Assembly: GCA_023333565.1 (NCBI GenBank) | Contig: JAJKFH010003927.1 | Coordinates: forward strand, 372,001-436,000 | Length of the DNA: 64,000 nt | From: Puffinus mauretanicus | Taxonomy: Eukaryota > Chordata > Aves > Procellariiformes > Procellariidae | Reading direction: 5' to 3' | Shown here: positions 9,091 through 23,335 of the stretch, in pieces | How the letters are laid out: the number at the start of each line of letters is the position of its first letter | Numbering within the stretch: the stretch's first letter is position 1 | Position numbers and translations under genes: made by a program | Notes under the pieces: model-generated | Seen by the model: the letters and a program-made list of their open reading frames with translations, nothing else | Database searches by the model: none | What the model was told of the DNA's origin: nothing

Positions 9091-12000
9091 TTGAAAGGTT
9101 TTTTGGTTAGAAACTCAGCCGATGATTTTATCATAGAGGGAAAGGCAGCGGAGGACCTTGCCCCTAGGGCACTGATGGCACCTTCCAGCGTCCGGGCAGT
9201 TTGGTGTTGGGTGGCCTGTAACCAGGGATTTCTGTTCATCTGTTCATCCTTATTGCTTTGTGTTTTTATTACCTGCTGTCCATCTCCACTCAGAGTGCTA
9301 ACCTTCCTTGCCTACAGCAAAACAGAAATGACTTTAGCTTCCTCTCCAGAGAAATTGTTAAAGGGTCCTGAGGTCTGATGAGGTCCAGGGGCATGCATCC
9401 TATTCCAAGCAATTCCCCCTCCTCCCACAGCCTCCAGTCACCCAGTGATGGTGGCAGCGATGTGGGGGACAGCAGCAGCTCCTGGTGCTGTACCTGCCCC
9501 CTCCCCTCCTCGGCATCGCACTGCTTGGGCAGGGTACGTCACCTCTGCCAGGATCCCGGTTCCTCCAAGAAAAAGCTGGGAGCAAGAGCTGGCAGGATCC
9601 GACCTGCAGGCCTCCAGCCGGGAAGCTGTCCCTGAGCATCTCGGGCCAGGGGTCTCCCCTTGTCACCCCTCTTGGCAGGGGGGATAAGGAGGACGCTCCT
9701 CATTTTTTCAGGAGAAGGCACACAGAGTTCACACAGCCTTCTCTGGAAAGGCTCGGGCAGTCGGCAGATGCTGCTTTCCCCCCTCTCGCCCCTGGTTTAT
9801 CCATTAGTTTTGGACTTTTGTCCCCTGGCTTCTGGCAGAAGGACAGCCCGGGAGAGAGGGAAGGGTTTCCCGGCAAAGCCGTGTCCCCACAGGGCGGCTG
9901 CCTTTCCTGCGCTCTGGCACACCGAAGGGCTGCCTTTGCCCCCCGGCCCCGTGTTTCAGCATCTCCCCAGAGAGACCAAAACCCAGGGCACAAGGCAAGC
10001 AGGCACATGGGCCCAACGAGGGTTGCACAACTCTGGCATTTCTTGGTTTCTGATTGATTTGCAAGTTAGCCAGCGTTACATAAAGATCGGGAGTAGTCTG
10101 AAAGTTTACGAGCATTTTCCCCTTTTTTTTTCTTTAAAGCAAATTCTGTTACATGCAACCACTATACCCCCTCATCTCCTTGGCATCGTCATCAAGATTT
10201 GGGCTCTGCCACACAGATCTCTACGATCTGAGGTTAAAAAAGCAGTAACTGCCTCCATTGGCCACAAAAAGGGCTCCAAACACATCCAAAAAACCCCAGT
10301 ATTCTCTCAAAAGCGCGTAACACTGACACACTGGCCACACCTCTGCAGTTTATCGCTGCTGTGTCAGGCACGTAGATTTGGGAGAGACAGCCAGAGGAGA
10401 CTGCGATGACGTGGGCTCTGCCCCCCCCCCAACCTGGACTTTGTCCCTCCGGTGTGACCTCTTATCAGGACTGACTTGGAAAACCACCAGCTAGCGTGAG
10501 AAGAGCGGGTAACTGCCGAGTCCCTCGTTTCCCAGCTCCTGATCCAGCTGCGAGGTTTTTCCCAGGGGAAGCGCAGTTGGGTACAGCCCGTACACAGCCC
10601 ACGCGGCAGGGCTGGAGCCGGGGCAGTCCTCTCCTAGCTCGGGTTATGTGGCTGGCGCTTAGCTTGCAATTAACTGGCACTTTAATGGAAAAATGTGAGG
10701 TTGGGACATGGCGCAGATGTTTGTGGCGTATCTTAAAGTGCAGCACAAGCGGGGTAAAAAAGAAATCTCAGAGAGGCTGTGGCAAGATGATGGAGTGATG
10801 TAACTCAACCAGAACTCAGGAGATTTGTCCCCGCCTCAGAGGCCATCCTCCAGCTGTCTTGCAGAGACCTACCACAAACCATGAGGGCCCTGAACTCTTC
10901 AGCAAATAGTCCTTCTGCTTGGAAAGACTGGGCTCAGCCTGGAGGAGCTGCCCTGTCCCAGCAGAGGTGCTGACAGCTGGGCAGGGACTCCACAAAACCC
11001 GGCGCTGCTGGGGAAATCCCTGCCAGCCGCCGCACATCGCCCCGTGGCTCTGCCTGACGTCTTGCCCAGCTTGCCCTTTCACAGCCCACGTTTGCCCAGA
11101 CTGCTGTGGGGATGGGGAGCCAGCGGGCACTGCCACCACCACTGCTGTGCTGGGGGAGCTGTAAATCAGGGGGGGTGCCAGCGAGGGAGGGGGCAGGGTG
11201 GGGGACACACAGCACCCACCAGCTCAGGGCCGCTGGGAGAGCCGTCAGCCACGTGTGTCATACCTGGCAGGGTGGCTGCCACCTCCAGCGTGCTGAGGAG
11301 CACACAGCTATAGATGTATCTCCTTGGCCAGGCAAGGAAATGATGGGGGCTTTAGCACAGGAGCTCTTTGAGATCCTGACACACAGGAGCAGTGCTTCCT
11401 GCTGTGCCCATTCCCTGCTCTCAACCCACAGCTTGTAAAGAGGTGATCTACCTAAGCTGCAGTGGCAGTAATGAGGACGTCCAAGGGCCATGGGCCAGTA
11501 CATGTCAATCAGCTACTTCGGGGTCAGGGGAGAGACACAACTACCCCTGGGGTATAGGCAGAGGCTGAGCTGCAAGGCCCTGGGGACTGGTGCAGGGACC
11601 CTTCTCCTTAAAGCACTCCTTGCTTCCAGATGCGCTGCCATAGCTTGCTGGAGCTATTTTGGGATGGTTACTTGGTCTGTGTGAGGGTCCAGAGGTAAGG
11701 AGGCCCTGTGTGGGATAGGTTCAGCACGCGGCCTCTTGCAGGGCCGACGGACAGCGTGCCATTGTGTGGGGTGGACTGGTACATCCCAGGGGAACCAACG
11801 ACCCAGCTGGCAGTCGAGTCCCTGTTGGGAAAAAGGGAATTTCCATGCTTTGCTTGCAGTGCTTTCTCTGTGAACATTTCATAGGTGGTCGATCATTTCA
11901 CTAGCCTCCTGTCCGGGGAAAAGGCACGCAGCTTAATTCAGTCTCTGCTCTGTCTTTAAAGACATCAGTGTCGTAAAGTTACAGTTATCTGAACATACAT

Positions 12001-12154
12001 GTATTTCAGCGCACACAAAACTTTGCATAGCTGACATAATATTTGCATGCATACAGTTTTATTTCCTTGCCTTAAATGCTGCGCTGAGAGATGCCGTACC
12101 AAGGGATTTTTACATCCAACCATTCCTGCTTTCTTTCAAACAAACGGCGCTGGC
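9091..12154. other. Intergenic GC-rich stretch, no gene recognised
   Basis: Long overlapping open frames occur on both strands at 9378-10409 (up to 249 codons). They start and stop in all frames and show no recognisable domain, so I treat them as noncoding. C and G homopolymers occur near 10420. A reverse POU octamer is at 12041-12048, just before the CpG-dense block that follows. Confidence 0.45.
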
Positions 12155-12345
12155 CTTGCATCTCGGTCCTTCCTCAGCGGGCTGATGCTTTCCCTCCCTG
12201 GCCGCCTGGCACCAGCGGGGCCGCTCCGCGGCACGTCCCGGCGGGGCGGCCGGTGCCCGGCTCCGCTCCGCTCGGCTGCCCGGCGGCTGCCGGAGCCCCT
12301 GTGGCCGGGAGCGCCGGGAGGTGGCAGCAGCCCCTCGTCTTTGGG
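12155..12345. promoter_or_regulatory. Short CpG island
   Basis: My hand count finds about 24 CpG dinucleotides in roughly 185 bp at about 75% G+C, an observed/expected ratio close to 0.9. The surrounding kilobases are CpG-poor. Such an island in a gene desert may mark the promoter of an unannotated transcript or an unmethylated regulatory element. No TATA box or conserved exon is visible, so the direction of any transcription is unknown. It is shorter than the usual 200-bp island criterion unless flanks are included. Confidence 0.5.
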
Positions 12346-15300
12346 GCTGAACGGCCTCCCCTGCTTGGGAGGGAACACCCGACTGAAAGGTCACGCTCGG
12401 TATTTTTCTGAGCATCTCCTGTATGTTCCTCCAGAGACTGTTTTTTTTTTCTTTTTCTTTTTTTTTTTTTTCCCCAGCAGTAATGATTTCAGTTTTCTTT
12501 TTCCTTTTTTCTTTGACAATATGCTCAAAAGGAAGCAGAGCAGCACCATTGTCCGTGCTGTCTCGGTTTTCCACCCACTCAGGCTGATGTCAGCCCCTCG
12601 CCGCAGGACTTAATGCACTGCTGTCTGCCCTCCAAATTGCTAATTGCAATGCCGTTTTCTTTCTTTTTTCACTGGAGAAGTCGCTTAGAGCCAAAGCCTC
12701 GCTCCCACCTTTGACAGCCCTTTTCCTCCCCATTGAGCCCGAGCCGTGCCGAGCTGTGCCGGCGGACGGGGTGTGCAGGGTCACCCTGCCACCGAGCTAC
12801 CCGGGTGGAAACAAGGGGAAACTGAGGGGGAAATGCCCCCCCAAACTCTTTTGCTCTGCCCACATGCAGGCCATTGCTGTGCAGGAGGCTCTGGTCAAAG
12901 GGGTCCCTTTTTGTCCACCCTTGTCCCTTGCATGAGCCCGGGACGCCCGGCTGAGGTCTCACATCGGAGCGGCATTTGGCTCCGATGGTGTTTATATTGA
13001 GATAACTCACCAGGCGTCTGTCGCCAGAGCTCAGAGGTGAGCTATAAAGACCTTTGAAAGAAGCCTGCTTCATAGTTTTCGGTGCTGACCAAGGAAGGTC
13101 TGGGGTTTAATTTCCTGCTTTTTTTGTTGTTTGTTTTTACTTAAGGAGAAATATTTGGGATGTCTAGCCTTGTCTCCGCTGGTTTTGCTGGAAGGCTCCT
13201 TGGGCGTTTCAGAGGATTTGTATGTTGAACTCTCTCACACTGTAAACAAAGCGTGTCAAATCCTTCCCAAAGATGCTGATTTTCCAAAGCATTCATTAAG
13301 AGCCTGACCTTTCTTCTCCAATAATTTATGAACTACTTCCAAACAGTCCAAAAAACAGTAATGCAAAATGCCTGACTTATTTATGTGCTTCAGCGGGCCA
13401 TAGGGGTAAGAAATGCTATACATAGCTTTGTTTCAATCTCTGGATATGTCATTATTTCCGTTGCGAGGTTCACGACTCCAGAATATATGACCCTTCCATG
13501 GGACTGAAACCAGGAAGCCCAACAGGCTCATTCAGCTTCTCATTGATTTTCAACATATCAGCTCAAAGTCTCACCTGAATTTAATGCAAAACAAGTACTC
13601 TGTCTCATCAACACAGAGAAAATGGAATACAATGAACTTAATTAACAACGGCAGGGTGATTCAGCGGAGTCTGGGAAAGGATTTTGTAAAGAAAAGCAAT
13701 CGTTCACAATTTTTTGCCAGGCGGTAATTTCTCTAGCAGTACACACCAGAGGTGACTTGTAAGCCTGGCTTTTCTCTTCCAGATACTACGAATGCCCTAT
13801 CATTTTAACTTACTAAGAAAGAGAGCATAGAGTAAAAGAGATATAGACTGGGATGCATGGAAGACCCAAACAAGAAATGGTACCTGTGGGTAAACCGGTG
13901 AAATTGGCTATAACAAAGATTTCCATCTTCCTCGGAAAAAGCAGCCCACCCTTCTCCCCTGGGGAGCAGACAGGTAATAACTCGGAGACAAAGCCTTCGG
14001 CTAAAGTAGTAAGTATAGATCAACTCATTTATGGTTCAAACTTTAAAAAAAAAAAACACAACAGGGGCTATATGCATTTTTCATCTCATTCCTCCTTTGA
14101 TAAGACAAAGTGCAGGAGCCACCCTAGCATCTGAAATACTTGTAAATGCTCTCCAGCAGAGTATAGCAGAAATCAGCGCGCGATCGTTGTCCGGCTGGAC
14201 TGTACCGCTCTCCCTCCCTGCAGCTGGTGCTCGGAGTCTGCCGCTGATGGGGGCTTAACTGTCATTTAAGCTTCTCATTCAGATTGGTGCCTGGCAAATT
14301 GCAGAAGGTAGCCTCACCGTGTGACTTGCACATTTAGGTCGTTAACCAAGCAGCTGAAAAAGCATTCATTTAACTGAGAAATTAAAAAAAAAACCAAAGC
14401 AAAAACCCAAGACAGCAGAGTCTGACAGCATTTTACCTGTAAATTTTGGAGTAAGAGAGCATGAATGGAAGGGAAAATGCATATCCACAGCATTTGTGGT
14501 TTCATTTGCACGGGCCTTTCATCGCCGGCTGTTGCAGGAGGGGTTTGTATGCAGGGGTGCTTTGGCGAGAGGGAGTCAGTCTGAGGTGAGCAGTTACTGT
14601 GGTGAAAACCCCTCTCCCTGTGACCCCCAGAGCTCTCGGGGCACAGAGGAGTTACTCACTGCGTGTTTGCACTGCAGAATGAAGTCCCCCAATAAATCAG
14701 ACATGAACTCACGTTTCCCAAGCATCTGAGGTGAAATGCTCTCTTTACCTTGGAAGAGAACCAGGCACGGAGGTCTCCAGCATATTTTGCTGTGGCTGCA
14801 GTGTCTCAGGACACAGCCAGGTCAAAGGTTTGTAGACAGAGGGAATATTTTTCATTATATCCGCTAGGAGAGCTGGAAAAATTAAAGGAGATTTTGGGCA
14901 CCGCAGCCAATCTACCAGTCAGCGAGGGCTTTGAGAGATGAGCCTTGACCGTGGTTGTTACGGTGGGTTAGACATTACCCCCTTCCACTGCAAACCTCTG
15001 GTCTGCAGCGCTCACCTCTGCAGAGGGCAGGGTGGTGCATAGCGGCACAGCGAGATTTGCCAGACTATCTGCCAAAATTTTCCTGTGCAATGCCTACCCT
15101 GCAGCCCTTCCAGGGGTTCACAGGCACTGTCAGCATTTGGGTAACACAAGGTGTCAGCCAGTAAATGGGAGCAGAATTAGGACACTCTGCAACAGCAGCA
15201 AAAATCTGGTTTAATCTCTAGCTCACTTCTCTGATAGATCTTAAGGAAAGAGAAGATGAAAGTCTGGAGAATATAGAGGGGAAAAAGACCGGTATGACTT

Positions 15301-16500
15301 TTGCATTACTTCTTCTTATAAGATAAGTGTGAAAATTAGGCATAAATTTTTATATTAAAAAGTGCTCTGTAGATGTACAATATACAGGTGCTGGAGAGAA
15401 AACCCTTCTGGTACGTGGGGTTGCTTTAAGCCTGGAAGCGCCGGGTACAGAAACTGCACAAAGCGCTTCTGCTCAGATGGCTCTGTGCAGAGAGATTAGA
15501 GGAGCTCGGGCGGCTGCACGAGCCCTGCGCGGGCAGAGTCGAGCCGCAGAGAGGGAATTATGAGCCCCTTGACAGTAGGGACCAAAGCTTAAGCGTGACA
15601 AGATTTAAGAAGCCAGTGGAGAGGCAGAAGAGGAGTTGCATGAGCAAGTGCATGGGCAGGAAGGGGGCTCCTGGCAGCTGCGTTTTCTTTTACAGGACCA
15701 GTCTGTGAGTTAGCTCTTGCCAAGGGCACCCAGTGCCCTGGAAAGTACCAGAGATGGGGAACAGCTATTTGGTTACCAGCACCCAGGAGGATATTAAGGA
15801 AAAAGATCAACTGAGCTGAAGTTCCTCCGTTAGCTTCATTAGCACCAACGGGGCACTGGCACCAATGCCAGCCGGCGATGCTCGCGGGGGTTTGCGGGCC
15901 CCACGTGAGCCAGGCACATCTGCGCCTGGAGGATGGCTTTCGTGGTATTTTGGACCTGGCGGGTGGGTGCCCCGGGAAAAAGCGTGGCTGTTGTTACTCT
16001 CGTTATAGTCAGCTTTTTGACAGCATCTGCTCACACAGGGTGGACAAAACTTCAGACACGTCCTGGTGGGGAGAAAAAGCTCCCGGGGAAAGTCCCTGTA
16101 GCTAGCAATGCAGAGACTCCCTGGGAAGCTCCCAAACTAGCCCCAGCATGAGGCGGTGGAGAAGAGGCCTCAAGGGAGAAGACAAAGTTGTGCATAGGTG
16201 GAAAACCCATGCCAGGACAGAGGCACGGCAATGCAGACCAGGCTGTAGGAGACCACCTGGAAAACGGAAAGCCTTCACTGCAGAAACCTATGGGGTGAAG
16301 GTGTACGGGAGCCATGGAAAATAGGAGGATGGTGAATAGCAACCAGCCTCACATTAATCCCAACGGAATCAAGGCAAGAAAATAGCCGTGCAGACAGTGT
16401 GGTTTATTAAAGCCTCTAATATAGAAGAAATATGTTCAGATTGCAACTGGAAATCAAGAAACATGTCCCCTCTAGGAAGAAGAGATTGATCTGGTGATCT
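12346..16500. other. Intergenic, no gene recognised
   Basis: No exon or transposon is recognised. A CpG-containing patch with a G/C-rich run is at 12700-12800. The AT-rich stretch at about 13300-13560 has many homeodomain-type ATTA/TAAT cores and little repetitive character, and might be conserved noncoding DNA. A TATAAAG sequence occurs near 13033. Short A-runs occur near 14045 and 14385. Confidence 0.45.
12441..12471. repeat. Poly(T)-rich tract
   Basis: A 31-bp stretch consists almost only of T with two C interruptions, followed by CCCCAGCAG. It resembles a long polypyrimidine tract with an AG, but no open exon follows convincingly. It could also be the remnant tail of a retroposed sequence on the minus strand. 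Confidence 0.8.
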
Positions 16501-19500
16501 TTTAGAGGGCCATTTTGATATGCCTGTCAGATTGAAATCGTACTTGCTGTTGACCATTTACCATACAAGGCATCTGGCTCTTCCTTTTCCTTGCGTCTTA
16601 GAGGCAGCATCTCTCTGTCAAAACAATAAGCATTTTTTTCCCCTCCTTTCTTTCCCCTCACCAAGTCGCTGGGCTCAGCTGGTTCTCAGGATGCGTCCCT
16701 GCCGACTGCCGAAGAGCGACAAAGCCGTATTGTTTTTCAGCTGAGGAAAGAGCAAAGACTGCACCTTCATCAGTGCCAGACTGCTGACATTAATCAAACT
16801 ATCACTTCACCCTCGTTCGTGTGGATCCAGTGACACCACCACGCCGGGAGGACTGTGGGAACCAGCAGGCACGAACAATTCAGCTAAGCCTTGCAAAATG
16901 CCAGGGCCCCTATTCAGAGCTTCCCCTTTTCAGCTAAAATCCGCTGCTGAAAATGACCTTCCCTTCCAAAGGATGGCCCTGCTTGAGTACTTGGTGTGCC
17001 CACGGTGCACGACAAGCAGGTTATTTATTGCCAGCATGCCGAGAACAGGATTTTATGGGGAGAGGGAGGGCGGCGAAGCCTATTCCTGAGCAAGCTGGGA
17101 CTTTTTCACACCTGTTACTGAGGTAACCATTGCGTACACAGGCACCAGAGATGTCTGGAGTCATCAAGGTCTTCTGTAACACTTCCAAGCAACGTCCTTC
17201 CCGAGCCTGCAAACTCACTGGCTGCCACCGACACGCTGGCTTGCGTTCAGTGCTCCCCTTGGACCCTGGTTGTACATTTACTCTGCAAGCAGTTTGTTCT
17301 CGCTTGGCAGCAAGACTCAGGCGTGCTTAGAGGAGGCCAGCGGTAACGTGAGATTTCCCTCGCCTGTCCTTTAAGAATCAAAGCCACGGGCAAAAATCAG
17401 AAGGTGGTTGCATGTCAATAGGGCAGGTAAACCGGAGGCTGACAAGCTGCCGACCTGTCCAACCGGTGCACTTAGGGATGTCGGTGGGGAAGTGACCGCT
17501 TGGGTCACCCCATCCAGTCCCCTGCTGTTATGAGCAACCACATACAAGTCTGTCCTGCCCAGCAGTGTTTGCAGAACATTTTCTTCCCATGCCTCAATGC
17601 ACCCTAGACCACAAAGCACTTCCTGACTATCCTTGAGCCAACTTAGATCGATAGGGGAAAAGATCAAAAGCCTCAAACTCCTGCATTAGAGGGGGATGGC
17701 AGGCGAGCTCAAGTGCCAGCATCCCAGCAGCCTGGCAGGAGAGGGATGCTTGTGAGATGAAAACGCAGGGAGAAGTCTGCAGAGGAAGAATCCTGGGAAA
17801 CCTGCTCTCGGGTTGCTCACTCTTTTAGGAAGTTTGTAGGAAGTGCGGGGAAGCTCAAACTGCATGTGCAATGCGCAGCTGGGAAAGGGCTTGGGATCAG
17901 GTTGTGAATGGCAAGCCCCACCCCCCATGCCCTTCCCACCCCCATTGCTTGCTCTTCTCTGGGCTGCAGGGATAGGATTCAGCTCACCTAACTTCAGAGG
18001 TCTACAGAGTAGACATCTCAGTCTGAGCTCGCTGTCCCTGACTCCCTAGGTAGACAATGGAGAGAAATAGCCACTCCATGGGCACACTCCATCTAACCCA
18101 TCTTAGGCACCTCCATCAGAAAGAGGGCTATTGCTCCCAGAATGGGCTACGTCCATTGGCTAGGGGGGAGGCTCAAAAGAGGGCAAGTGTCTACATTTGA
18201 GCAGATGAATCTTATCCAAAGCACCCACCATGTGCTCAGGAAGAACCGAGTTCAGAAGACCTGCTGGAGGACTGGGCTGGAGCATACTTTGCTTCTCATC
18301 TGAGCCCCTTGAACCCTTCCTGTGGATTGAGTGAGAGTGGGGCTCTCCCTCTTCATAGCGTCCCAGAGCTCAGCTGAAAGGTGTGCCCAAGCACAGCCTC
18401 ATGTGGAACCCATGTGGTGGTGGAGAAAACTGTGGTAAAAATGTGAAGATTGGTACAAAAGGAGAATGAATGGGAATATTGGGATGCAAAACTCCAAAAG
18501 GAGCAACTAGCAGGAGGGGGACAGGAGGGATGGCAGTTGGTGGCAGCTGGGCTGGCAGGTGTTTGAGAACCATATCTAGGCACAGCCTCTCAGGACACCT
18601 GGATTAGGAGACAAAGGACTCAGGAGACAAAATCCTGATGACTCACGGAGAGGTGTGGCAGGATGAAGAGGCTCATCACTGTCAGCTCTCAACGGGTAAA
18701 AAATAGCGTATCTGAATCAGTGTCACTCAGGAGACTTGTTGAGGACTGGGTAGCCAGTGTTCCTGGTCCTCTGTGCCAGCACAAGGAATCCTGGCCAGAT
18801 CAGGAGGATGCACGCTTCTCAGTGCTTAGGGTTATGTGGGTATGACAGTATGAGGGAGTGAAATTAATTTTGTTTTAAAATAAATCACTCTTTCCCTCTT
18901 ATCAGGTCTGGCATTGAACTTTGTTGCGTTTTTATTCACGTTGCAGCACTATTTCCTACAGGTAACAATCAAGTCTGGACTTGGAAATGGGGTTGGGCAC
19001 ATCATTGTTCTGGGCTTCAAAGGGTCTCAGAACAACCTAGTGGATTTGGACTTATAACCCCTCTGTATGATAGCTCTATCAGACTCTAAGGTCACCCTGC
19101 ACTTTCCAAGTGAAAGGCATTGGCTCAGGTTTACTTGAGACTTGGCCTTGGCTTGACTGAAACATCTGTGAACCTCCACAAACCTTCAGTTTTGTCTCAC
19201 TCGTTTTATAGGCTTATGATGAAATACAAGAAATTCACTGCTGCATTTTGATGTGCATAGTCGTGTACGCCAGCGCAACATTTGCAAGCGTGGGTCTCGA
19301 ACGCTCGGGCCATTGTGGAAGCATTGTGCAGCCCCTTTGCCTGTAGTTCCCATCCCTATGGAAGGCCTGACTCTGTGTTTCCAGTTTTTACTTGAATCTC
19401 CTTTTCTTTGAAGGTTTAAAGCAGATTTCCATAGGAAAGACACCTTCCTTCTTTGGTCTAAGGCTGGCTCAACGTTTTCTGAGTGATGACCTGGACACAA

Positions 19501-20000
19501 ACCCACAATTTCCCAAGGTAGGGAAGAGGGGAGAACTGTGGGAAACCAGAATAGACCGATGACAGTCATCTTCAAGGAAGCAAAGAGCAGACTGGAAGTT
19601 GAGGGTGATGCAGTCAAACACACGGCTGTGACCCCGTGTCCATGGAGAGTTTTGTCCAGGGAAGGATAGGAAATGTTCGTGCTCTTGGAGGGAGCTCTGG
19701 ATCCTGCCACCACAGGACAACTCAAAGTACCTCCTGTGTCTGCAGTGACTGCTAGGGCACAGGAATTAATTGCTCCCTGGGGGTATACTTAACCAACATG
19801 TCCTTGACCAGGAGTGCTCGTTTTTGAAGTCCTGCTGAAGGGCATCCTGCAAAGTTTTCAGGTGCTCTTGGCTTCTCGATAGATTGCTGGGGTTTTTGCA
19901 CACTGGGATAAACAAGCCAGTGTAATGCATGCTTAGTAGGTAGTCCATGGTTGAAGTTTCTGTTTCAGTGGTGTGTTAAAATCCTGCCCTATTCAGCTGC
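16501..20000. other. Intergenic, no gene recognised
   Basis: Unique-looking sequence of average composition. The longest open frame (19186-19725, minus strand, 179 codons) has no recognisable domain, signal peptide or flanking splice pattern and is treated as chance. No transposon is recognised. Confidence 0.45.
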
Positions 20001-23000
20001 ACACCTTTACCATTAACAGTGTTGCCACATTTTAAACAGCATTCTCCATATGGGGTATATAGGACCTCCAAGTTTCTGAGTACCCCCCAAGCATTTCTTA
20101 ATTTTTTAACACATATACACTTTAGAAATGGAGAAAAGTGGCCCAGAGTGATCAAACCTAGACCAGTTGAACAAATTAGGCATTCTGTTCATCACCACCT
20201 TTTTGTGCAAAGGCCAGGCACAAAGATGGTTTTGCAAAAATCTTACCAAACGCAGTGGAACTCAAAGCAGTGGGACTGGTTTCCAGACTTTGTTCTTGCT
20301 TGTCCACCTCACCTGCCACATGGTGCAAGGATCAATGGCTTTTGACACATCTCAATCACACCTGGAAACAGGCTTAAAAGGAGATGAACCTTGGTTCTGT
20401 AAAGCCTGAAAACCGAGGGCTGTTTGATCAGGGCTTTATTCACCCGACAGCTGCCAAGATCCAGAAGGAGGCAGGTGGACTCCTTGGCCCACTTGTGGAT
20501 GTGGTGAGGAACATTGTGGCTTCGTGCCTCCCACAGATGCCAGAGAAGTCTCCTGAGACATTGCCTTAATTCCCTCGAATGGCTTTGGCAGATGTGGGTC
20601 AAAATGACTTAAAATAAGGTGCCTCCAAAGAAATGAGGCGGGATGCTGTCCCTACAGGGCTGCACTTTCAATGGTGGGCAGCCCGAATTGGCAAAGAATC
20701 AACAGATAAGTGGGGAAGAGAAATGTGGGTTAGACTGTTTCGTTTAGAGGAGACGAAAGGCACAACCTGGGCTTGGATGTGTTTGTACACACATGGGAAG
20801 AATCTATATTGCTGTTAAAATAGAAATTGCTGCTCTGTCAAGACATTATCACATTGGCTCTGGAGAAGTGAGGCCGCATACTGTAATAGGCTTGGGACGT
20901 TCATTCCATGGCTTGCAGATGAGGGACTATTGGCGCAAACCTAGAATTGGTACCTCTTTTAGAAAATTGCCATTATGAGAAGACTCATTAGAGATAATAT
21001 TTTCATTTCCTTTCTGGCAGCAAGTCTGCCAACTAAAATAAACAGTAGGATGCTTTTCACTGATAGGAAAAGACATATTCCTGTGTTGCAATCTAAAGGG
21101 ATAAAATGTATTCATTTTTTAAAGCAGCATAGGTCATTCATCTGCATTGTGGCTTTAGCATAGGCAAGATTTTATTTAGTGCGTTTCCACAGTGCAGCCT
21201 TAGGTCTTGAAGGGAGTTTTCCAGTGGACAGGCTGAAGCTTTTGCTTTGATATTGAGCCATGCTCTGCAAGAGTCCCCAAGTTTCAGGTCTAGTTACTAA
21301 CCCTGGCGTCCCTCAGCCTTACGAAAGTGTTGGCTCAAAAAGGTTAAGTAAGCCTGAGGCGAGAATCACATGAGTCTGGGCCAAGTTTAAGACACTCTCT
21401 GGATCTTAGGAAAGCAATATTACGTTGGGTCAAGCCAGGCAAAAGGTCCATAACTGTTTTTGACTGAGACAAAGTCAAATGCGAGGGACACGTGCCAAGT
21501 CCCGGTGCCCGTTGCCTGTGTTTTGCACAGCTTTGGTTGCTGCAGTTCATCTTAAAATGAGGATGTTTACTTCTCAGTGGTGTAACTCAGCTTTGCCAAT
21601 GGGATTTTGGAGAGACTTTAGAGGAGTAAAGCTTCTCCCTTGGCCAGCAATCCCTTCTGCCTGGCTTTGGCCCAGGACATCTCTTTTCTTGTCCCAGTTA
21701 GAAAATCGCCTTGCCCTAAGGGGAGAGATGTTTTCATTGCTTTCCTCACGCTGCGGTGCCCTGAGAGCACACGTAATGAGATAACATTGTGTTCGCATTA
21801 AAAAAATGCCCCTAATTCCTGGTACTGCAAATCTGTGACAACTCACCAGCGAGTGCGTGCTCTTTGGAAAAGAAAAACAGCGCTGACCCTGGCTTGGGAG
21901 CACGAGCCCAGCTCATGTCACCAGCCATTGAAAGCTGGGAGCAGCTTGCGCTTCTTGAGCCACCCGTGCAGGGATGACCCAGGTCCCCTGGAGGGGACCC
22001 CCCACCGTCTGTTTCTGCCCCTGGTCATCCAGGCTTGGCACTGCTGAGGTCTCCCAGTGGGGCCACGGGTGGCCGCCTGTTGAGCACCACCTCCTTCTTG
22101 CTTGGGAAGGGCTGCAGTATGTGGCCACAGGTGACTGCTGAGCAAACCACATTGCTGTCGTTTCGTGTTTGGCACGGGTCACTTAATCCAGGTGTTTATG
22201 GGCACAAATATCACGTGCGAGAGCCTGGAGATTCCTCTGGCTCAAGGTCACGGGCATGGTCAGCTCAGTTAAGGTCAGTGAGTCTAATCACACTAAAAGC
22301 AGGGCTTGTCTTTTCTCTGAAGGAGGGCAGAAGTTACGGTGAGACGATTTTCGGAGAAGTGAGTCAGCCCCTGCTTGCCGTGCTCTCTCACTCCTGTTGA
22401 GCTGTGTGACAGTACGTCTGGCTGAAGCAACTGGGAAAAAATATTTCCAGTTTAAAAACACCTGTGCTCAGAAATATTCAGGCTGCTTATTCCCCACCAA
22501 AATCAAAGCAGGCAAAATATATGCATTTGGGGCTTCCCAAGTGAAATGTTGGGAACCTCACCCCACAATTGCAAGTGGAGGCTGATGGCTCCCAGTCCAA
22601 ACTGAGCTCCCAATATAAAGCCAAGGATGCGCCAGCCTTGGCTGCGGACATCTGCCACGTGGCTCTGGAGTCACTGCGCAGGCTGGGTGCCGGCACGCTG
22701 CTGGAGCAGGGCCAGAGCCCCAAGCCCCAGGACTCTGCCGGGTCTTCTGCCTACCCTTTGCTAAGGCAAACCTTTCAACGTAACGTGGGGAAGAAGTTTT
22801 GCCCACGTAGTCCTCAGGATTTGGCTTCCTTGAGAGAGAGAGATTCCTTTTAATTGTGTTCCTACCCAGGATCCTCCTACTTGTTTAAAGAAGGTATTTG
22901 AAACAAATGAGGGTTCCTGCTTTGCTTCAACTAGCTGACACATCTCTTCCTCTCTCATCCTCCCCAGGGAACCGTGCTGGCCCTCCTGCAGTGAGCTGGG

Positions 23001-23335
23001 TTGTGGCCTCCTTCCCAGCCGTGCTTTTAACTGGGGCCACAAATCGCTGGAAGCCTTTATAAGGATTCCCATGAAGAATAAATCAAAACAACAGAATCAG
23101 ACTGAAAATTAATTGCTTTTCCATCTGTTGAAAGTTAAAAAAACCTCAGCACCCCCTTTCATTAATCAGTCTGTTTTCTATCTGCTTTTGACCCTCACCT
23201 GGTTTATTTAAAAATAAAATACAGGCAAGTGTTTTGATTATCTATTGTTGAGAAACTATTAATTCAAGGAAATGTTTGCAGTAGAAGGAAATTTAAGTCA
23301 AGTAAGACTTAATCTTGGAGTAGTGCTGGGAGCAG
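20001..23335. other. Intergenic, no gene recognised
   Basis: No exon is recognised on either strand. The block ends at the left edge of a CR1 insertion. AT-rich DNA at 23090-23300 precedes that insertion. Confidence 0.45.

Noticed and set aside
9378..10409. Overlapping open frames up to 249 codons on the + strand and others on the minus strand
   Set aside because: Several frames are open at once in GC-rich DNA, none has a recognisable domain or consistent splice sites, and they lack a coding-like bias that I can see.
12441..12600. Poly(T) tract followed by CCCCAGCAG as a splice acceptor
   Set aside because: The sequence after the AG has no convincing exon or donor; more likely a homopolymer.
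19186..19725. 179-codon minus-strand frame
   Set aside because: No domain, signal or homologue recognised; length is within chance for this much sequence.
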